Source of the DNA: Anaerolineales bacterium
GTDB lineage: Bacteria; Chloroflexota; Anaerolineae; Anaerolineales; UBA4823
DNA length: 64,000 nucleotides
Reading direction: 5' to 3'
NCBI GenBank assembly: GCA_016935755.1
Contig: JAFGQI010000015.1
Coordinates: 1-64,000 of the forward strand
Shown: positions 41,461 through 51,029 of the stretch, piece after piece
Numbering within the stretch: the stretch's first letter is position 1
Layout: each line of letters begins with the position of its first letter
The notes under the pieces: generated by a model
What the model saw: the letters and a program-made list of their open reading frames with translations, nothing else
Databases searched by the model: none
What the model was told of the DNA's origin: nothing
Position numbers and translations under genes: made by a program

Positions 41461-41831
41461 ATATTGTCGATTCCTCGGGCTGGTTGGAATATTTCGCCGA
41501 TGGTCGAAATGCCGGTTTCTTCGCTCCTGTGATCGAAGATACTGACCAGCTGTTGGTCCCGGTGATCTGTGTTTATGAAGTGTTCAAACGCATTCTGCAG
41601 CAGCAGGGTTTAGGCGCTGCTGAAACACGCATCGCGGATTTATATAAGGGCACCTTGATCGAGGTGACGGCTCCACTGGCGATCAGCGCGGCGGTTATTT
41701 CAGCTGAGATGAAGCTACCGATGGCTGACAGCCTGATCCTGGCCGCTGCCCGTGCCAATCAGGCTGCCCTCTGGACGCAGGATGAGCATTTCAAGGGCAT
41801 CCCTGGGGTTAATTTCATCGCCGTAAATTAG
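41457..41831 (+). CDS. vapC: VapC-family PIN-domain ribonuclease toxin
   Basis: The 124-residue PIN domain shows the acidic active-site residues in order: Asp in VDSSGWLEY, Glu in CVYEVFKR, Asp in MADSLILAAA, and Asp in LWTQDEHF. VapC toxins cut tRNA or rRNA and are held inactive by VapB. All catalytic acids are kept, so the toxin is probably active. Confidence 0.93.
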   Translation: MNIVDSSGWLEYFADGRNAGFFAPVIEDTDQLLVPVICVYEVFKRILQQQGLGAAETRIADLYKGTLIEVTAPLAISAAVISAEMKLPMADSLILAAARANQAALWTQDEHFKGIPGVNFIAVN

Positions 41832-41900
41832 GAGAGACAGGATCAGTAGGTAGGCAACAAAGCCAGAAATTCAATGACAAGGCTCTGGTTATGCAAGTAT

Positions 41901-44900
41901 TTACGGGACTACCGTCAGTGTCTCCGGCTTCGCCTCTCCCGCCACATTCGGATTATAGTAATCATACGCGCTGCTGGCAGGGGTTTGCGCCAGCAGGGGG
42001 AACAGGGCGCGCAGGCGGAAGCTGAACTGCAGCGGGCTGCCGAAGCTCAGGTTGCTGACATAGATCATGATCTGCCGCCCGGTCAATTCGTAGCGCTGGA
42101 TGGTGGGCAAGGCGTAGTCTTCGGGCACATCGTTGAAGCGGGCGATCGGCGCCTGCAGGTCTTCCGTCAGAACGGTGAAGCCAGGCGGCAGCCCCAGGTC
42201 GATCAAGGCCGATTCGGCTTTCCCACCCGGCTCGTTGAGCGTGATGGTCACGTTTACGTTGACGGTGTCGTTCACCGCCAGCTCGGTGCGGTCGTAGTCC
42301 ACCTGGATGGTGACCAGCTCCTGAGTTGGAACCAGCTCCGGGTAGAGCGCCAGCTTCTCCCAGGGCAGGTAGTAGCCGCCGGTGATCTGGTACATCAGAT
42401 TGCCCTCGCCCTGCATTTCGATCTGCACCAGGTTGTCTTTGCCGGGGTTGAGGTCATCAAAGGACAGCAGCTGCACCACGTCGAAATTTTCCTGGTTGAC
42501 CTGCACGCTGCGCTTCTGCCCGCCGTTCAGGGTGATCGTCACGCTTGCATCAGTGCTTTCTCCGCCTGCTCGCACGCTCTGGATCAGGGCCTTCAGGGCC
42601 AGCACGGTCGCCTGGGTGCTGTACCAGGTGCCGAAGTTGTCCTTCTGCTGCACCAGGTAGAGCAGGGCGGCGTTGCCCAGGTCAGGGTGGGTGTTCGAGC
42701 GCAGGAAGGCCAGGGCTACCAGGGCGGTGGTCTCGATGCTGCCAGTTTGCCCCTCGCTGCCCATGAAGGTCGCCACACCGCTGGGCCAGTATGCGCCATT
42801 GCCTTCTGCTACTGCCAGCTGCGCCAGGCGATCCAGCACGGCTTCCGTCCCTGGGGTAACTTTCTCGCCGCTCTGCATATCCGCCGCCACCAGGGCGTTG
42901 GCGACCAGCGCCAGCACATAGGCATCTTCGGCTTTGGAACTGTTCTCGCGCACATAAGCAATGCCCGCTTTGGTGCGGGATTCGTCGCCATAACCGGCTT
43001 CCACCAGGCTCCAGGCGATGTAGGCGGTCACCGGCAGGCGATCATCCCCCAGGCTCGACCAGGTGTTCTCGTGCACCAGGCCGCGATCGTTCTCCCACGA
43101 GCCGTCCGAGGCCTGCTGGTTGAGCAGCCACTCGGCGGCGCGCTGCACCAGGGCCGGGTCGATATCGTACACCCGGCTCATATCGGCGAACTCCTGCAGA
43201 CCATAAGCGGTCAGCATGCGGTCAGCCGGGGCTTCACCGAAAAGGGAGAAGCCACCGCTGGACTGCACCTCGAAGGTGGTCAGGCGCTGGTAGCCCAGGT
43301 TGATGTACTCCTCGGCTTTCATCTGCACCTCGGGGGAAGCCTGGTTGGTGGTCTTGAGGTAATCCAGCACCAGCGCATTCGGGTAGGTGATGGAGGTGGT
43401 CTGCTCGAAGCAGCCGTAGGGCATGCGCAGGATGCTGTCCAGGCCTTCCACAACCTGGCTCAGGATGCCGGGGTAGATCTTGACCAGCAGGGTCTGCGTG
43501 CCGGGGATCACTTCGCCGGGGATGACCACGCTCTGGCTGACGGGCTGGCCGGGCTCCAACCGGTCGGATTGCGTATAGCTGATGTGCTTGCCATTGGGAT
43601 AGACGTGCACCTCTTTCAGGATGGCATCGGACATCTTGGAGCCTAGCGCGGTGACTTTGAAGGGCTGCAGGCCGAAATCGACCGCCTTAATGCGGAAATA
43701 CACCACGCTGATGTCGTTGGCGGCGATCTCGATCTGTTTGACCGGCTCATCCAGCAGCTGGAACCAGTCTGCCTGCTCAAGTTCAAGCTGCACGGTCTGG
43801 GGTTCTGCCAGGTAGTTGAACACGCCTACCGGGATGGAGATTTCGTCATCTACCGTTAGCGCTAACGGCAGATCGAGATCGATAAAGAAATCCTGGAAGA
43901 CGCGCAGCCCGGCGGTGGTCGAGCCGAAGCGGCCATCCTGAGTGGAGGCCAGGGCAGTGATGCGCCAGGTGGTGATGCTGTCTGCCACGGGGAAATCCAG
44001 TTCCAGCGCGCCATCTGGCCCCGTTTCGGCGTCAGGGATCCACAGCATGGTTTCGGGGAAATACTGGCGCAGGCGAGGAGCCTGGCTGGTCTGGGCTTCG
44101 TCGGCTTCACTCGGCGGTGCAGCTCCCGTTTCAACTTCTTTCATCACATCAACTTCCTCCACTACCGGCAAAGCGCCATTCAGCAGACCAGCTGGGCGAG
44201 GGGCCTGCATCATCAGATCCTCCATGCCTCCAGCGGACCTCATATTGAAAGAAAGAGAAGGGATAGCAACCGCGCCAAAGATCAGGAAAATAGCGCTCAA
44301 GAAAGCTGCCAGGCCGGGGAAGATCTGGCGCTGACGGAGAAAATCACCACTGCGCAGCAAAAAGGCCAGCGGCAGGCAAGCCAGGGAGACCAGCCCCAGA
44401 ACGATGTAGCCTTCATCAGGCGATAAGCCAGACTGAGCGAGGGCGAAAACCATGAAGCCCAGCACAACAAAGAACAGCGCCAGCAAGCCCAGGCTCCAGC
44501 CCAGGCTGGCCTCCCGGCGCTTCCAGGCGATGCCGATCAGGGTGAATAGACCGAGCAGAGAGAGCAAGGCCAAAATGGCTAACATCCATGAATTTTGGTA
44601 GAACAGCCACTCCATCAATAATCCCAGACGATCTGCTGGCGTACGCGCCCATTCCGCATCCTGACCCAAAGGCCACAGCAGAACGAGCAGCGCGATAACT
44701 GCAAGCAGGGCCAATACAATTGCCAGGCTGCTTCCCAGACTCTTCTTCTTCCACAAGGTGAAGCCGTTTAGCCCCAGGACAGCCAGGGGGATCAGCAGGA
44801 AGAATACGAACAGCACCTTGCTCAATCCGCTGAATGCTTCGGCTTGCTTCTGGATCGCCCGCATCTGGGCATCTATGTGCGAGTTGGCTTCCAGGCTGAA

Positions 44901-46868
44901 AGCAGCCCCCTGGCGGGTCGCAGCAGCCAGGGAGGCCTGGGCGGTATCTTCGATCGCCGTCAGCAGTTCTGGGCTGTCAACCGGGACGCCTTTCACCAGT
45001 TCTGGCACGCTGAAGCCGTGCAGGTCATAGCGGGGAACGAGCAGTTCCTGCTCGAGCATGAAATACAGCTTGGCAAAGCCAGGGTCCTGTTCCGCCAGGG
45101 CGAAGACGGCTTCATCCACAATTGCCAGCCCCAAGGCCGCCCGAGCGCCGGCGCCATCCTGCCCATTGACCTGGATCATCAGGCTGGCGGGATCGCCGGG
45201 GCGGTAGACCTCCTGGGAGGGGTTGAACTGGATGCTCAGATCATCCGCGTGGTCGACCACCACCAGACGGGTGTCGCGGGTGGTAGCTCCAGAGCGCAGG
45301 ATTTTATAGGCATGCAGTTCGAGCGTGCCGTACAGGTCGGGGGTGAGATCGACGATCACTTCTGCCTTACCGTTGTCGACCTCAACGCTGCGTGTGCTGA
45401 CTGTTTGTCCCTCGCGCACGATATCCAGGTAAACCGTGCCCTTGGGCTGGGAGGTCATTAGATACAGGCGCATTGCGTCGCCGACCCGGTAAACCGGCTT
45501 CTCTGGACGCAGCAGGACGCTCTCTTGGCTGTATTCGCCTTCGAAATAGAACTCGCGCTGGGCGGTGTGGCCCTGCAGGTCACGCGCCTCGATCAGGATT
45601 TGCTGGTAAGGGTATTGAGGGTTCAGGCGGACTTCAGCCAGTCCATACGCGCCCGTCTCAGCTTGCAGATTTTGGTTATTTTCATTGTAAAAAGTTAGGC
45701 TCAACGATGCCTGGGCGGGCGCGCCATCTGGATAGCTGACCAGCACATACAGGATGTTCTCCAGCCCGGAGCGGAATTTCCCGCCCTCCGGGATGGCTTC
45801 GATCACCAGGGCGCTGCCCGAAACGGGTAAGGAGAGATTGGCAACCTCGCTGTGTAGGGCCTGGTCGGTGACCATCGCCTCCAGGTAGAAACGCCCCAGC
45901 CCGCCCTCCAGCTCGCTGCCCGTAAGATATCCCGGCAGGTCAAACTCGAAGCTGAAGTCGCCGTTGGCGTCCGTGGTTCCCTGCAGGTTGAAGGCCAGGT
46001 TTTTCTGCACATCGAAGGTATAGCCTTCCAGTCTCACCTGCCCTGCAGAGACTGGTTTCCCAAAGAAATAGTTCGCTTTCAGAGCACCCTTGACGTGCTC
46101 ACCGGGGAGATAAAAAGCCCGTTCGGTCTCGAGCGTGACCGCGAACTTGGGCAGCACATAATGCTCCACGGTGACTGTTTTTTCGGAAGAGGTGTTGCCC
46201 AGGGCAGCAGTTATCTTATAGGCGCCGCTGTTGACCTCGCTGGCAAGCTGGAAATCCACCCAGGCAGCCCCAAACTCACTGGTGGTGAGCTTCTTGCGAA
46301 AGACGCGGTTGCCCTTGCCATCGGCAATCATGATTTCCAATTCCTGCCCGGCGGCAGGCTGCAGGTCAAAAGTGCTCAACGCCAGCGCCCGCAGGTGGAT
46401 GACCTGCCCCGGCTGGTAGAGCGGCTTATCGGTGGAGAGCAAGATGCGGTAATCCCGGGCAACCGTGACAGGCCGCTCAAGTGTGTCCGACCCCAGGCTG
46501 GAACTGGTCTTCACTTCCAGCACCTGATCTGGAGCCAGCTCCTCAGGCACCTGAAACGCTACCGCCGCGCTGCCTTGAGCGTCTGTGCGCCCGCGGTAAA
46601 CCAGCAGGGTTTTGCCTCCCTGGCTGGGGCGCAAGGCCAGTTCGATCTCTGCGTCTGGCAGGGGCGCGCCATCCCGGCTATCGCGCACCAGCACACGCAG
46701 GTTTGCCTGGCTGCCAGGTGTAAAGCGGTTTTGACCTAATACAATCGTCTCGTGTTGGCTCAGGCGATTGGGTAGATCCTGCACATACGAGGAGTAGGCA
46801 AAAAGCCCTACGATCGCCATCGGGATCAATAGGGCGAAGAAAATCTTGAGCAGGCGCTTCTTGGACAT
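41901..46868 (-). CDS. Alpha-2-macroglobulin family protein with internal multi-helix membrane block
   Basis: The 1655-residue protein starts with a membrane helix (about 7-26; no lipobox) and MG domains (about 40-650). At about residues 680-865 it has a block of six or so membrane helices. The A2M and thioester domains follow, with intact thioester Cys1153 and Gln1156 in YGCFEQT, then the receptor-like C-terminal domain. Ordinary bacterial A2Ms are secreted or lipidated and have a bait region in this middle part. The start has AAGGAGG upstream. Two paralogous lipoproteins lie just upstream in the same direction. It may trap proteases at the membrane; the role of the membrane block is unknown. 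Confidence 0.9.
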   Translation of the reverse strand: MSKKRLLKIFFALLIPMAIVGLFAYSSYVQDLPNRLSQHETIVLGQNRFTPGSQANLRVLVRDSRDGAPLPDAEIELALRPSQGGKTLLVYRGRTDAQGSAAVAFQVPEELAPDQVLEVKTSSSLGSDTLERPVTVARDYRILLSTDKPLYQPGQVIHLRALALSTFDLQPAAGQELEIMIADGKGNRVFRKKLTTSEFGAAWVDFQLASEVNSGAYKITAALGNTSSEKTVTVEHYVLPKFAVTLETERAFYLPGEHVKGALKANYFFGKPVSAGQVRLEGYTFDVQKNLAFNLQGTTDANGDFSFEFDLPGYLTGSELEGGLGRFYLEAMVTDQALHSEVANLSLPVSGSALVIEAIPEGGKFRSGLENILYVLVSYPDGAPAQASLSLTFYNENNQNLQAETGAYGLAEVRLNPQYPYQQILIEARDLQGHTAQREFYFEGEYSQESVLLRPEKPVYRVGDAMRLYLMTSQPKGTVYLDIVREGQTVSTRSVEVDNGKAEVIVDLTPDLYGTLELHAYKILRSGATTRDTRLVVVDHADDLSIQFNPSQEVYRPGDPASLMIQVNGQDGAGARAALGLAIVDEAVFALAEQDPGFAKLYFMLEQELLVPRYDLHGFSVPELVKGVPVDSPELLTAIEDTAQASLAAATRQGAAFSLEANSHIDAQMRAIQKQAEAFSGLSKVLFVFFLLIPLAVLGLNGFTLWKKKSLGSSLAIVLALLAVIALLVLLWPLGQDAEWARTPADRLGLLMEWLFYQNSWMLAILALLSLLGLFTLIGIAWKRREASLGWSLGLLALFFVVLGFMVFALAQSGLSPDEGYIVLGLVSLACLPLAFLLRSGDFLRQRQIFPGLAAFLSAIFLIFGAVAIPSLSFNMRSAGGMEDLMMQAPRPAGLLNGALPVVEEVDVMKEVETGAAPPSEADEAQTSQAPRLRQYFPETMLWIPDAETGPDGALELDFPVADSITTWRITALASTQDGRFGSTTAGLRVFQDFFIDLDLPLALTVDDEISIPVGVFNYLAEPQTVQLELEQADWFQLLDEPVKQIEIAANDISVVYFRIKAVDFGLQPFKVTALGSKMSDAILKEVHVYPNGKHISYTQSDRLEPGQPVSQSVVIPGEVIPGTQTLLVKIYPGILSQVVEGLDSILRMPYGCFEQTTSITYPNALVLDYLKTTNQASPEVQMKAEEYINLGYQRLTTFEVQSSGGFSLFGEAPADRMLTAYGLQEFADMSRVYDIDPALVQRAAEWLLNQQASDGSWENDRGLVHENTWSSLGDDRLPVTAYIAWSLVEAGYGDESRTKAGIAYVRENSSKAEDAYVLALVANALVAADMQSGEKVTPGTEAVLDRLAQLAVAEGNGAYWPSGVATFMGSEGQTGSIETTALVALAFLRSNTHPDLGNAALLYLVQQKDNFGTWYSTQATVLALKALIQSVRAGGESTDASVTITLNGGQKRSVQVNQENFDVVQLLSFDDLNPGKDNLVQIEMQGEGNLMYQITGGYYLPWEKLALYPELVPTQELVTIQVDYDRTELAVNDTVNVNVTITLNEPGGKAESALIDLGLPPGFTVLTEDLQAPIARFNDVPEDYALPTIQRYELTGRQIMIYVSNLSFGSPLQFSFRLRALFPLLAQTPASSAYDYYNPNVAGEAKPETLTVVP

Positions 46869-46949
46869 ACAGACCTCCTTAGGTTGGACGTGGCCTGCAT
46901 CCAGGACGATGCCCGTTCGAGAATTGTTCCTGAATGAAGTATCTTTGAT

Positions 46950-48083
46950 CTATGGGCCCAGGAAGCGGACTTTCAGGGCGTTGTAAATATAGTTCTCCCA
47001 GACCAGCTTCATGGTGTTAAAGGTCAAACTGTGAGAAGAAAAAGTCTGCAGGATCAGTTTGCGCTCCATGCATACAGTCACTGTCCCATGGCTGGTCGTG
47101 TTGCCGGCAGTCGTGCCAACCAGCAGTTGGGCGTCTCCTCCGCCGGTGATCTTTAACCAATCACCCTCATCAATATCTGTCTTGGATTTGGCGACGTACC
47201 AGTAGCTGGTCGTGGCAGTGAATGACAGGGTGTTGGGTGTATTCAGGATCGGGTCATCCGAGACCAGTGGAAACATTGCCAGCGCGGCGGGAGGTACGTT
47301 GATCCAATTTCGATCTAAATCCACACCGCATTTCGATAACAGCGAATGCGCCGCCCCGCCAGCCATCTCATTGATATACCAGACCTCAAAAATGACCGAT
47401 GTGCCCTTGGATATAGCATCTTCGACGTAATCAAAAAACTCTCCCTGCCAGCCGCCCTTAATTTCTGCTGCGATGATGATTAAGTCCCAGGGCTTTCCGC
47501 CCGGTGCGCCGCTGGTGACATCGGATTTAAGCCAACCCTTAGCGCTGCCATCATCTTTATATGGCAGCCCCATTCCATCCAGCGTATCTTTGACATAGCG
47601 GTTGGTGTCCAGCTTCCCAACCATATCCTCGTAGAGCAGGATATTGGCGGATTTCATCATGCTATCAAGATCGGACACAGCGGTGGGTGGGATTGGTGTG
47701 CTGGCTTCTGTAGCATCCAATGGCGTGGCCGGTTGGGTAACCTGGAGTGATTGAACTGTCATCTGGGCAGCCTGAGCTGCATCGATGGTCGGACTGGCCT
47801 GCTGCGCGATGCGCGTTTCTTGGTCAATCGCCTCCAATGTGGATTGCTGCGCCTGGCGGGTATTCTCCAGATCTACATCTACCTCTTGCTGAGACTGGAG
47901 GGTCTGTTGGACATTCAGCTCCAGTTCTGTCTCCCGAAGGGCAGGATCCCGCGTGGTGATGAGGGATGAACAACTCCCCGATATCACCGCCAAAGCCAGG
48001 CTGGTGATCAACAGCATCGGATAGATGATCTTCTGATGGGTCGATATGCGCCAGTCATATCCCTGGCGGTGAAATCTCTTCAT
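46950..48083 (-). CDS. Lipoprotein, paralogue 1 (GATase-like ectodomain)
   Basis: I place the start at 48083 (TGGAGG 7 bases upstream), 33 bases inside the longest frame. The 377-residue protein has a lipoprotein signal ending ISGSC, a Gln/Ala-rich coiled-coil stretch (about 35-110), a Pro/Thr linker, and a globular alpha/beta domain (about 140-370). The latter begins ANILLYEDMVGKLDTNRYVK and contains GMGLPYKDDGSAKGWLKSDV and PWDLIIIAAEIKGG. The alternation resembles a class I GATase/ThuA-like flavodoxin-type fold, but no catalytic triad is evident. It is a clear duplicate of the next gene. Confidence 0.75.
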   Translation of the reverse strand: MKRFHRQGYDWRISTHQKIIYPMLLITSLALAVISGSCSSLITTRDPALRETELELNVQQTLQSQQEVDVDLENTRQAQQSTLEAIDQETRIAQQASPTIDAAQAAQMTVQSLQVTQPATPLDATEASTPIPPTAVSDLDSMMKSANILLYEDMVGKLDTNRYVKDTLDGMGLPYKDDGSAKGWLKSDVTSGAPGGKPWDLIIIAAEIKGGWQGEFFDYVEDAISKGTSVIFEVWYINEMAGGAAHSLLSKCGVDLDRNWINVPPAALAMFPLVSDDPILNTPNTLSFTATTSYWYVAKSKTDIDEGDWLKITGGGDAQLLVGTTAGNTTSHGTVTVCMERKLILQTFSSHSLTFNTMKLVWENYIYNALKVRFLGP

Positions 48084-48143
48084 CTGGTTGCCTCCAGAAT
48101 CCTTCCCGAGCACCAATAAATTCGAACCGGATAACTTGCTGCG

Positions 48144-49280
48144 TTACGGCGATCCTTGCAGCCGCCACCTCAGGGCATTGTAAATATAATTCTCCCATAA
48201 CGGATACATCACATTATATGGGAATGAGTGGCTGCTGAAGGTCTGGATAATCAGCTGCCCGCCTTTACAGACTGCCAGGGCGCCATCCTGGTATTCTTTG
48301 GTGGCGTTGGTTCCCAGGAGCAGCATCGCGTCGCCGGTTCCGGTCAGGGCCATCAACGAGCCCAGGTCGAAGGAGAACAGCCATTTATCGCGGGCCTTGG
48401 TGAAGCTCATCCCGCTGTTGGGTTCGTTAAGAATAGGATGGCTGACCCCGGAGAGCGGCCAGATAACCACATCATTGACCGTCCCGGTCTTGGGGAAATA
48501 GGGATAGATTTGCACACCGCAATCCGCCAGGATGGGGCTGATGGTGCCTTCAGAGATGGCATCCAGGTGCCAGGCTTCCAGGATCACGGCTGATCCTTTG
48601 TTCAGCACATCCTGAAGATATTCGAAATATTCTCCCGAGACACCGCCGCGCACCTCAATCGCCAGGATCACCAAATCCCAGGGCTGTCCATTCGGACCGT
48701 TGCCCAGCAGGTCAGTTTTCAGCCAGCCTTTGGCGCTGCCATCATCTTTATAATTCAATCCCATCGCATCCAGGGTGCGTTGAGCGTAGCGGTATTCGCT
48801 TGGATCGTTAACGATATCTTCGAACAGCAAAATGCTGGCTTGTTTCATGCGCGCATTGAAATCTTCTGGAGGAACAACTGGAGTATCTGGTGGCGCAAAA
48901 GGAGTATCTGGTGGCGCTTCAATGGGGATGGCCGTCTCGCCTGGCGGCGGAGTGATCTCGACCGGAGGTAGTTGGGCTGCCATCGTCTGCTGCACGGAGC
49001 CAGCAATCTGGGTCGCCATCAGGTCGGGCGTGGGAGGAACACCAAGGGCATCAATGGTGGCCTGCTGGGCCTGGACAGTGCCTTGCAGGTCGCCCTCAGC
49101 CTTGGTCGCCAGATCGGTTTGTTGGATCGAGATGGCTGTTTGGGTTTCCTGGAGGGAATCACCGCTTTCAAGATCAAAGTTGCACGATGCGATGCCCAGG
49201 CTGAAAATCAGGATAAAAACAGCCAGCCAGGATATTGTTTTTACGTTTCGACCAGTGGGAATATTAGGGGTGGTTCGCAT
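48144..49280 (-). CDS. Lipoprotein, paralogue 2 (GATase-like ectodomain)
   Basis: The 378-residue protein has a lipoprotein signal ending LGIASC, a Gln/Thr-rich helical stretch, a Pro-rich linker (PPDTPFAPPDTPVVPP) and the same alpha/beta domain as its neighbour. Identical or near-identical blocks include YKDDGSAKGWLK, PWD(L)V/I-I, LIIQTFSSHSFPYNVM and LWENYIYNALRWRL. GGAGG precedes the ATG by 7 bases. Gap to paralogue 1 is 60 bases. The pair precedes the membrane alpha-2-macroglobulin gene and may form a surface complex with it; this is inference from order and cell location only. Confidence 0.75.
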   Translation of the reverse strand: MRTTPNIPTGRNVKTISWLAVFILIFSLGIASCNFDLESGDSLQETQTAISIQQTDLATKAEGDLQGTVQAQQATIDALGVPPTPDLMATQIAGSVQQTMAAQLPPVEITPPPGETAIPIEAPPDTPFAPPDTPVVPPEDFNARMKQASILLFEDIVNDPSEYRYAQRTLDAMGLNYKDDGSAKGWLKTDLLGNGPNGQPWDLVILAIEVRGGVSGEYFEYLQDVLNKGSAVILEAWHLDAISEGTISPILADCGVQIYPYFPKTGTVNDVVIWPLSGVSHPILNEPNSGMSFTKARDKWLFSFDLGSLMALTGTGDAMLLLGTNATKEYQDGALAVCKGGQLIIQTFSSHSFPYNVMYPLWENYIYNALRWRLQGSP

Positions 49281-49524
49281 GATCTGCCTCCATTATCAAC
49301 TCGTGCAAGCACAAAGACTCGCCTTCGACATGGAAAATCTCGGATTGGAACCAATCACATTTTCCGGGAACCTAATTTGTTCGATGTTAGTATTTTTATT
49401 ATAACCTACCAGAGACGTACTTTGACGATATTTGTTTTTGGGTTCTAACCAACTGGGCGCCCCTGATCAGAAGGCGACTTCACAAATATGGTATGATTGG
49501 CAGGCAGATTCTGGAGATAACATA

Positions 49525-50412
49525 GTGCTGCATCGCTTATTACCGCAAAACAGGGTTGCCCTAGGTATTGCTCTCGGAACTGCGCTCCTGGCGTTGTTTT
49601 TACTCACATCTGGTCTCGAACAGTTGCAGCTCAATGCGGGAACGTTATCTTCCACGCGTACCATCTCGGAAGTGAGTGATCTGTTGGATCAGTTCAATGG
49701 GTGGCGGGTTTTTAGGTTTTGGGTGGGATTCCTGCTGCTGGTCGCAGTTCTGTATCTGGTTTTCTCGCCTAAACAAAAAACAGTCCCTTCTGATGAAGCC
49801 CCTCGGAAGAAATCCAATTATCGAGTATGGTTGATTTTGCTGCTTCTGGCGGCGATCTTTATGTTCTTCAGGTCGGGAAAACAGTTACAAGCTACACCGG
49901 TTGTCTCTGCTACTGCCGAAGATATCCCTGAGTCAGCGCAAATGGCAACCGAAGTGGCCTTGGGCGAGAGTAATCCGATTAGTCCTACCACGATCACTGA
50001 CAGTATTGCATATTTGGTCAGCCTGATAATTTTATTGATCGCCTTTACTGCCTGGTATATGATCAAAGCGCGACAAGCGCCAGACGCCCATGATCTGCTG
50101 GCCCAACAGGCTCGCCATGCATTGGGAGAACTGCAGATGGGAGGCAATTTTCGCAGCATTATCCTGCGCTGCTATGCGGAGATGGAGCGCATCCTGGCCC
50201 AGCAGCGAGGGGTCAAGCGCAAGCCAGGCATGACTGTGCGGGAGTTTGAACTGCGCCTGGTTGGTTTGGGTTTCCCTGAAAAGCCGGTGCAGCAGTTAAT
50301 TTATCTCTTTGAGGGGGTGCGCTATGGAGACAAGGATCCTGGCGTCGAGGGAGAAGCCGAAGCTGTGGCGTGCCTGGAGATGATTGCCCGATCTGTAGAG
50401 GTGCAGGCGTGA
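49525..50412 (+). CDS. Membrane protein with C-terminal DUF4129-like domain
   Basis: The frame is open from 49432, but a TATGAT promoter-like hexamer sits at 49491-49496 and a GTG at 49525 has GGAG 8 bases upstream, so I use 49525. The 295-residue protein has three membrane helices (about 10-30, 65-80, 100-115, plus one near 175) and a cytoplasmic C-terminal domain (about 195-285, RHALGELQMGGNFRSIILRC) of the DUF4129 type. Such proteins accompany MoxR ATPases and DUF58 proteins. It opens a five-gene operon with short overlaps. Confidence 0.75.
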   Translation: MLHRLLPQNRVALGIALGTALLALFLLTSGLEQLQLNAGTLSSTRTISEVSDLLDQFNGWRVFRFWVGFLLLVAVLYLVFSPKQKTVPSDEAPRKKSNYRVWLILLLLAAIFMFFRSGKQLQATPVVSATAEDIPESAQMATEVALGESNPISPTTITDSIAYLVSLIILLIAFTAWYMIKARQAPDAHDLLAQQARHALGELQMGGNFRSIILRCYAEMERILAQQRGVKRKPGMTVREFELRLVGLGFPEKPVQQLIYLFEGVRYGDKDPGVEGEAEAVACLEMIARSVEVQA

Positions 50413-51029
50413 AAAATTACCTGCAAGGACGACAGATCTGGCTTATCCTGGTGTTGCCGGTTGCAGCAGCGCTGGCTGCTATCCTCCTGCGTTCATTGGT
50501 ACGCACTTATCTCCTGGAGCCAGTCATCTATCTCTTCCGAGCAGGTAAAGTGATTTTTGAGGCCTTGCCGCAAGCTTATTGTTGGAACAGCTGGCTGGTG
50601 ATTTTACTCCCCCTGGCGATCTGGAGCCTGTTGTTGCACTCGAGAAAACCTGACCGATCTCCCAACCAGAATGAGCGTTTGAGCCGCGTCAGGGACTGGG
50701 AGGAGCTGCTGCGCCAGGCACAGCGATCTAAATACTGTAGATGGCTGTTAGCCCTCCGGCTGGCAGATCTGGCGGTAGATATCCTGGCATACCAGGAGCG
50801 GCTCTCGCCAGAACAGACGCGCCTGGCTGTTCATCATGGGAAGCTGCACATCCCGGAGGATATCCGGGCTTACCTGGATTTTGTCCAGGAAGTCCCCTCA
50901 TATCGCCGCTATTCAGAATTGGTCAGCGCAAGAGGTCGCGAGATACCAGGCACAGCGCTGATCTCACAGCCGCGTAAAATTATCGAATATCTGGAAACCC
51001 GGATGGAAACAGGAGAAAATTCTTCATGA
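50409..51029 (+). CDS. Membrane protein of the MoxR operon, unknown function
   Basis: The GTG at 50409 overlaps the previous stop (GTGA), giving 206 residues. There are two membrane helices (about 10-30 and 60-77) and a cytoplasmic helical tail (RVRDWEELLRQAQRSKYCRW). No motif is recognised. It stands where a DUF4350-type gene is often found in MoxR operons. The next gene starts inside its stop (4-bp overlap). Confidence 0.65.
   Translation: MKNYLQGRQIWLILVLPVAAALAAILLRSLVRTYLLEPVIYLFRAGKVIFEALPQAYCWNSWLVILLPLAIWSLLLHSRKPDRSPNQNERLSRVRDWEELLRQAQRSKYCRWLLALRLADLAVDILAYQERLSPEQTRLAVHHGKLHIPEDIRAYLDFVQEVPSYRRYSELVSARGREIPGTALISQPRKIIEYLETRMETGENSS

Noticed and set aside
41874-43646. A 590-residue plus-strand frame antisense to the second alpha-2-macroglobulin gene.
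   Set aside because: It is the shadow of the real minus-strand gene: the composition is His/Gln/Leu-rich without domains, while the minus frame has a complete A2M family protein.
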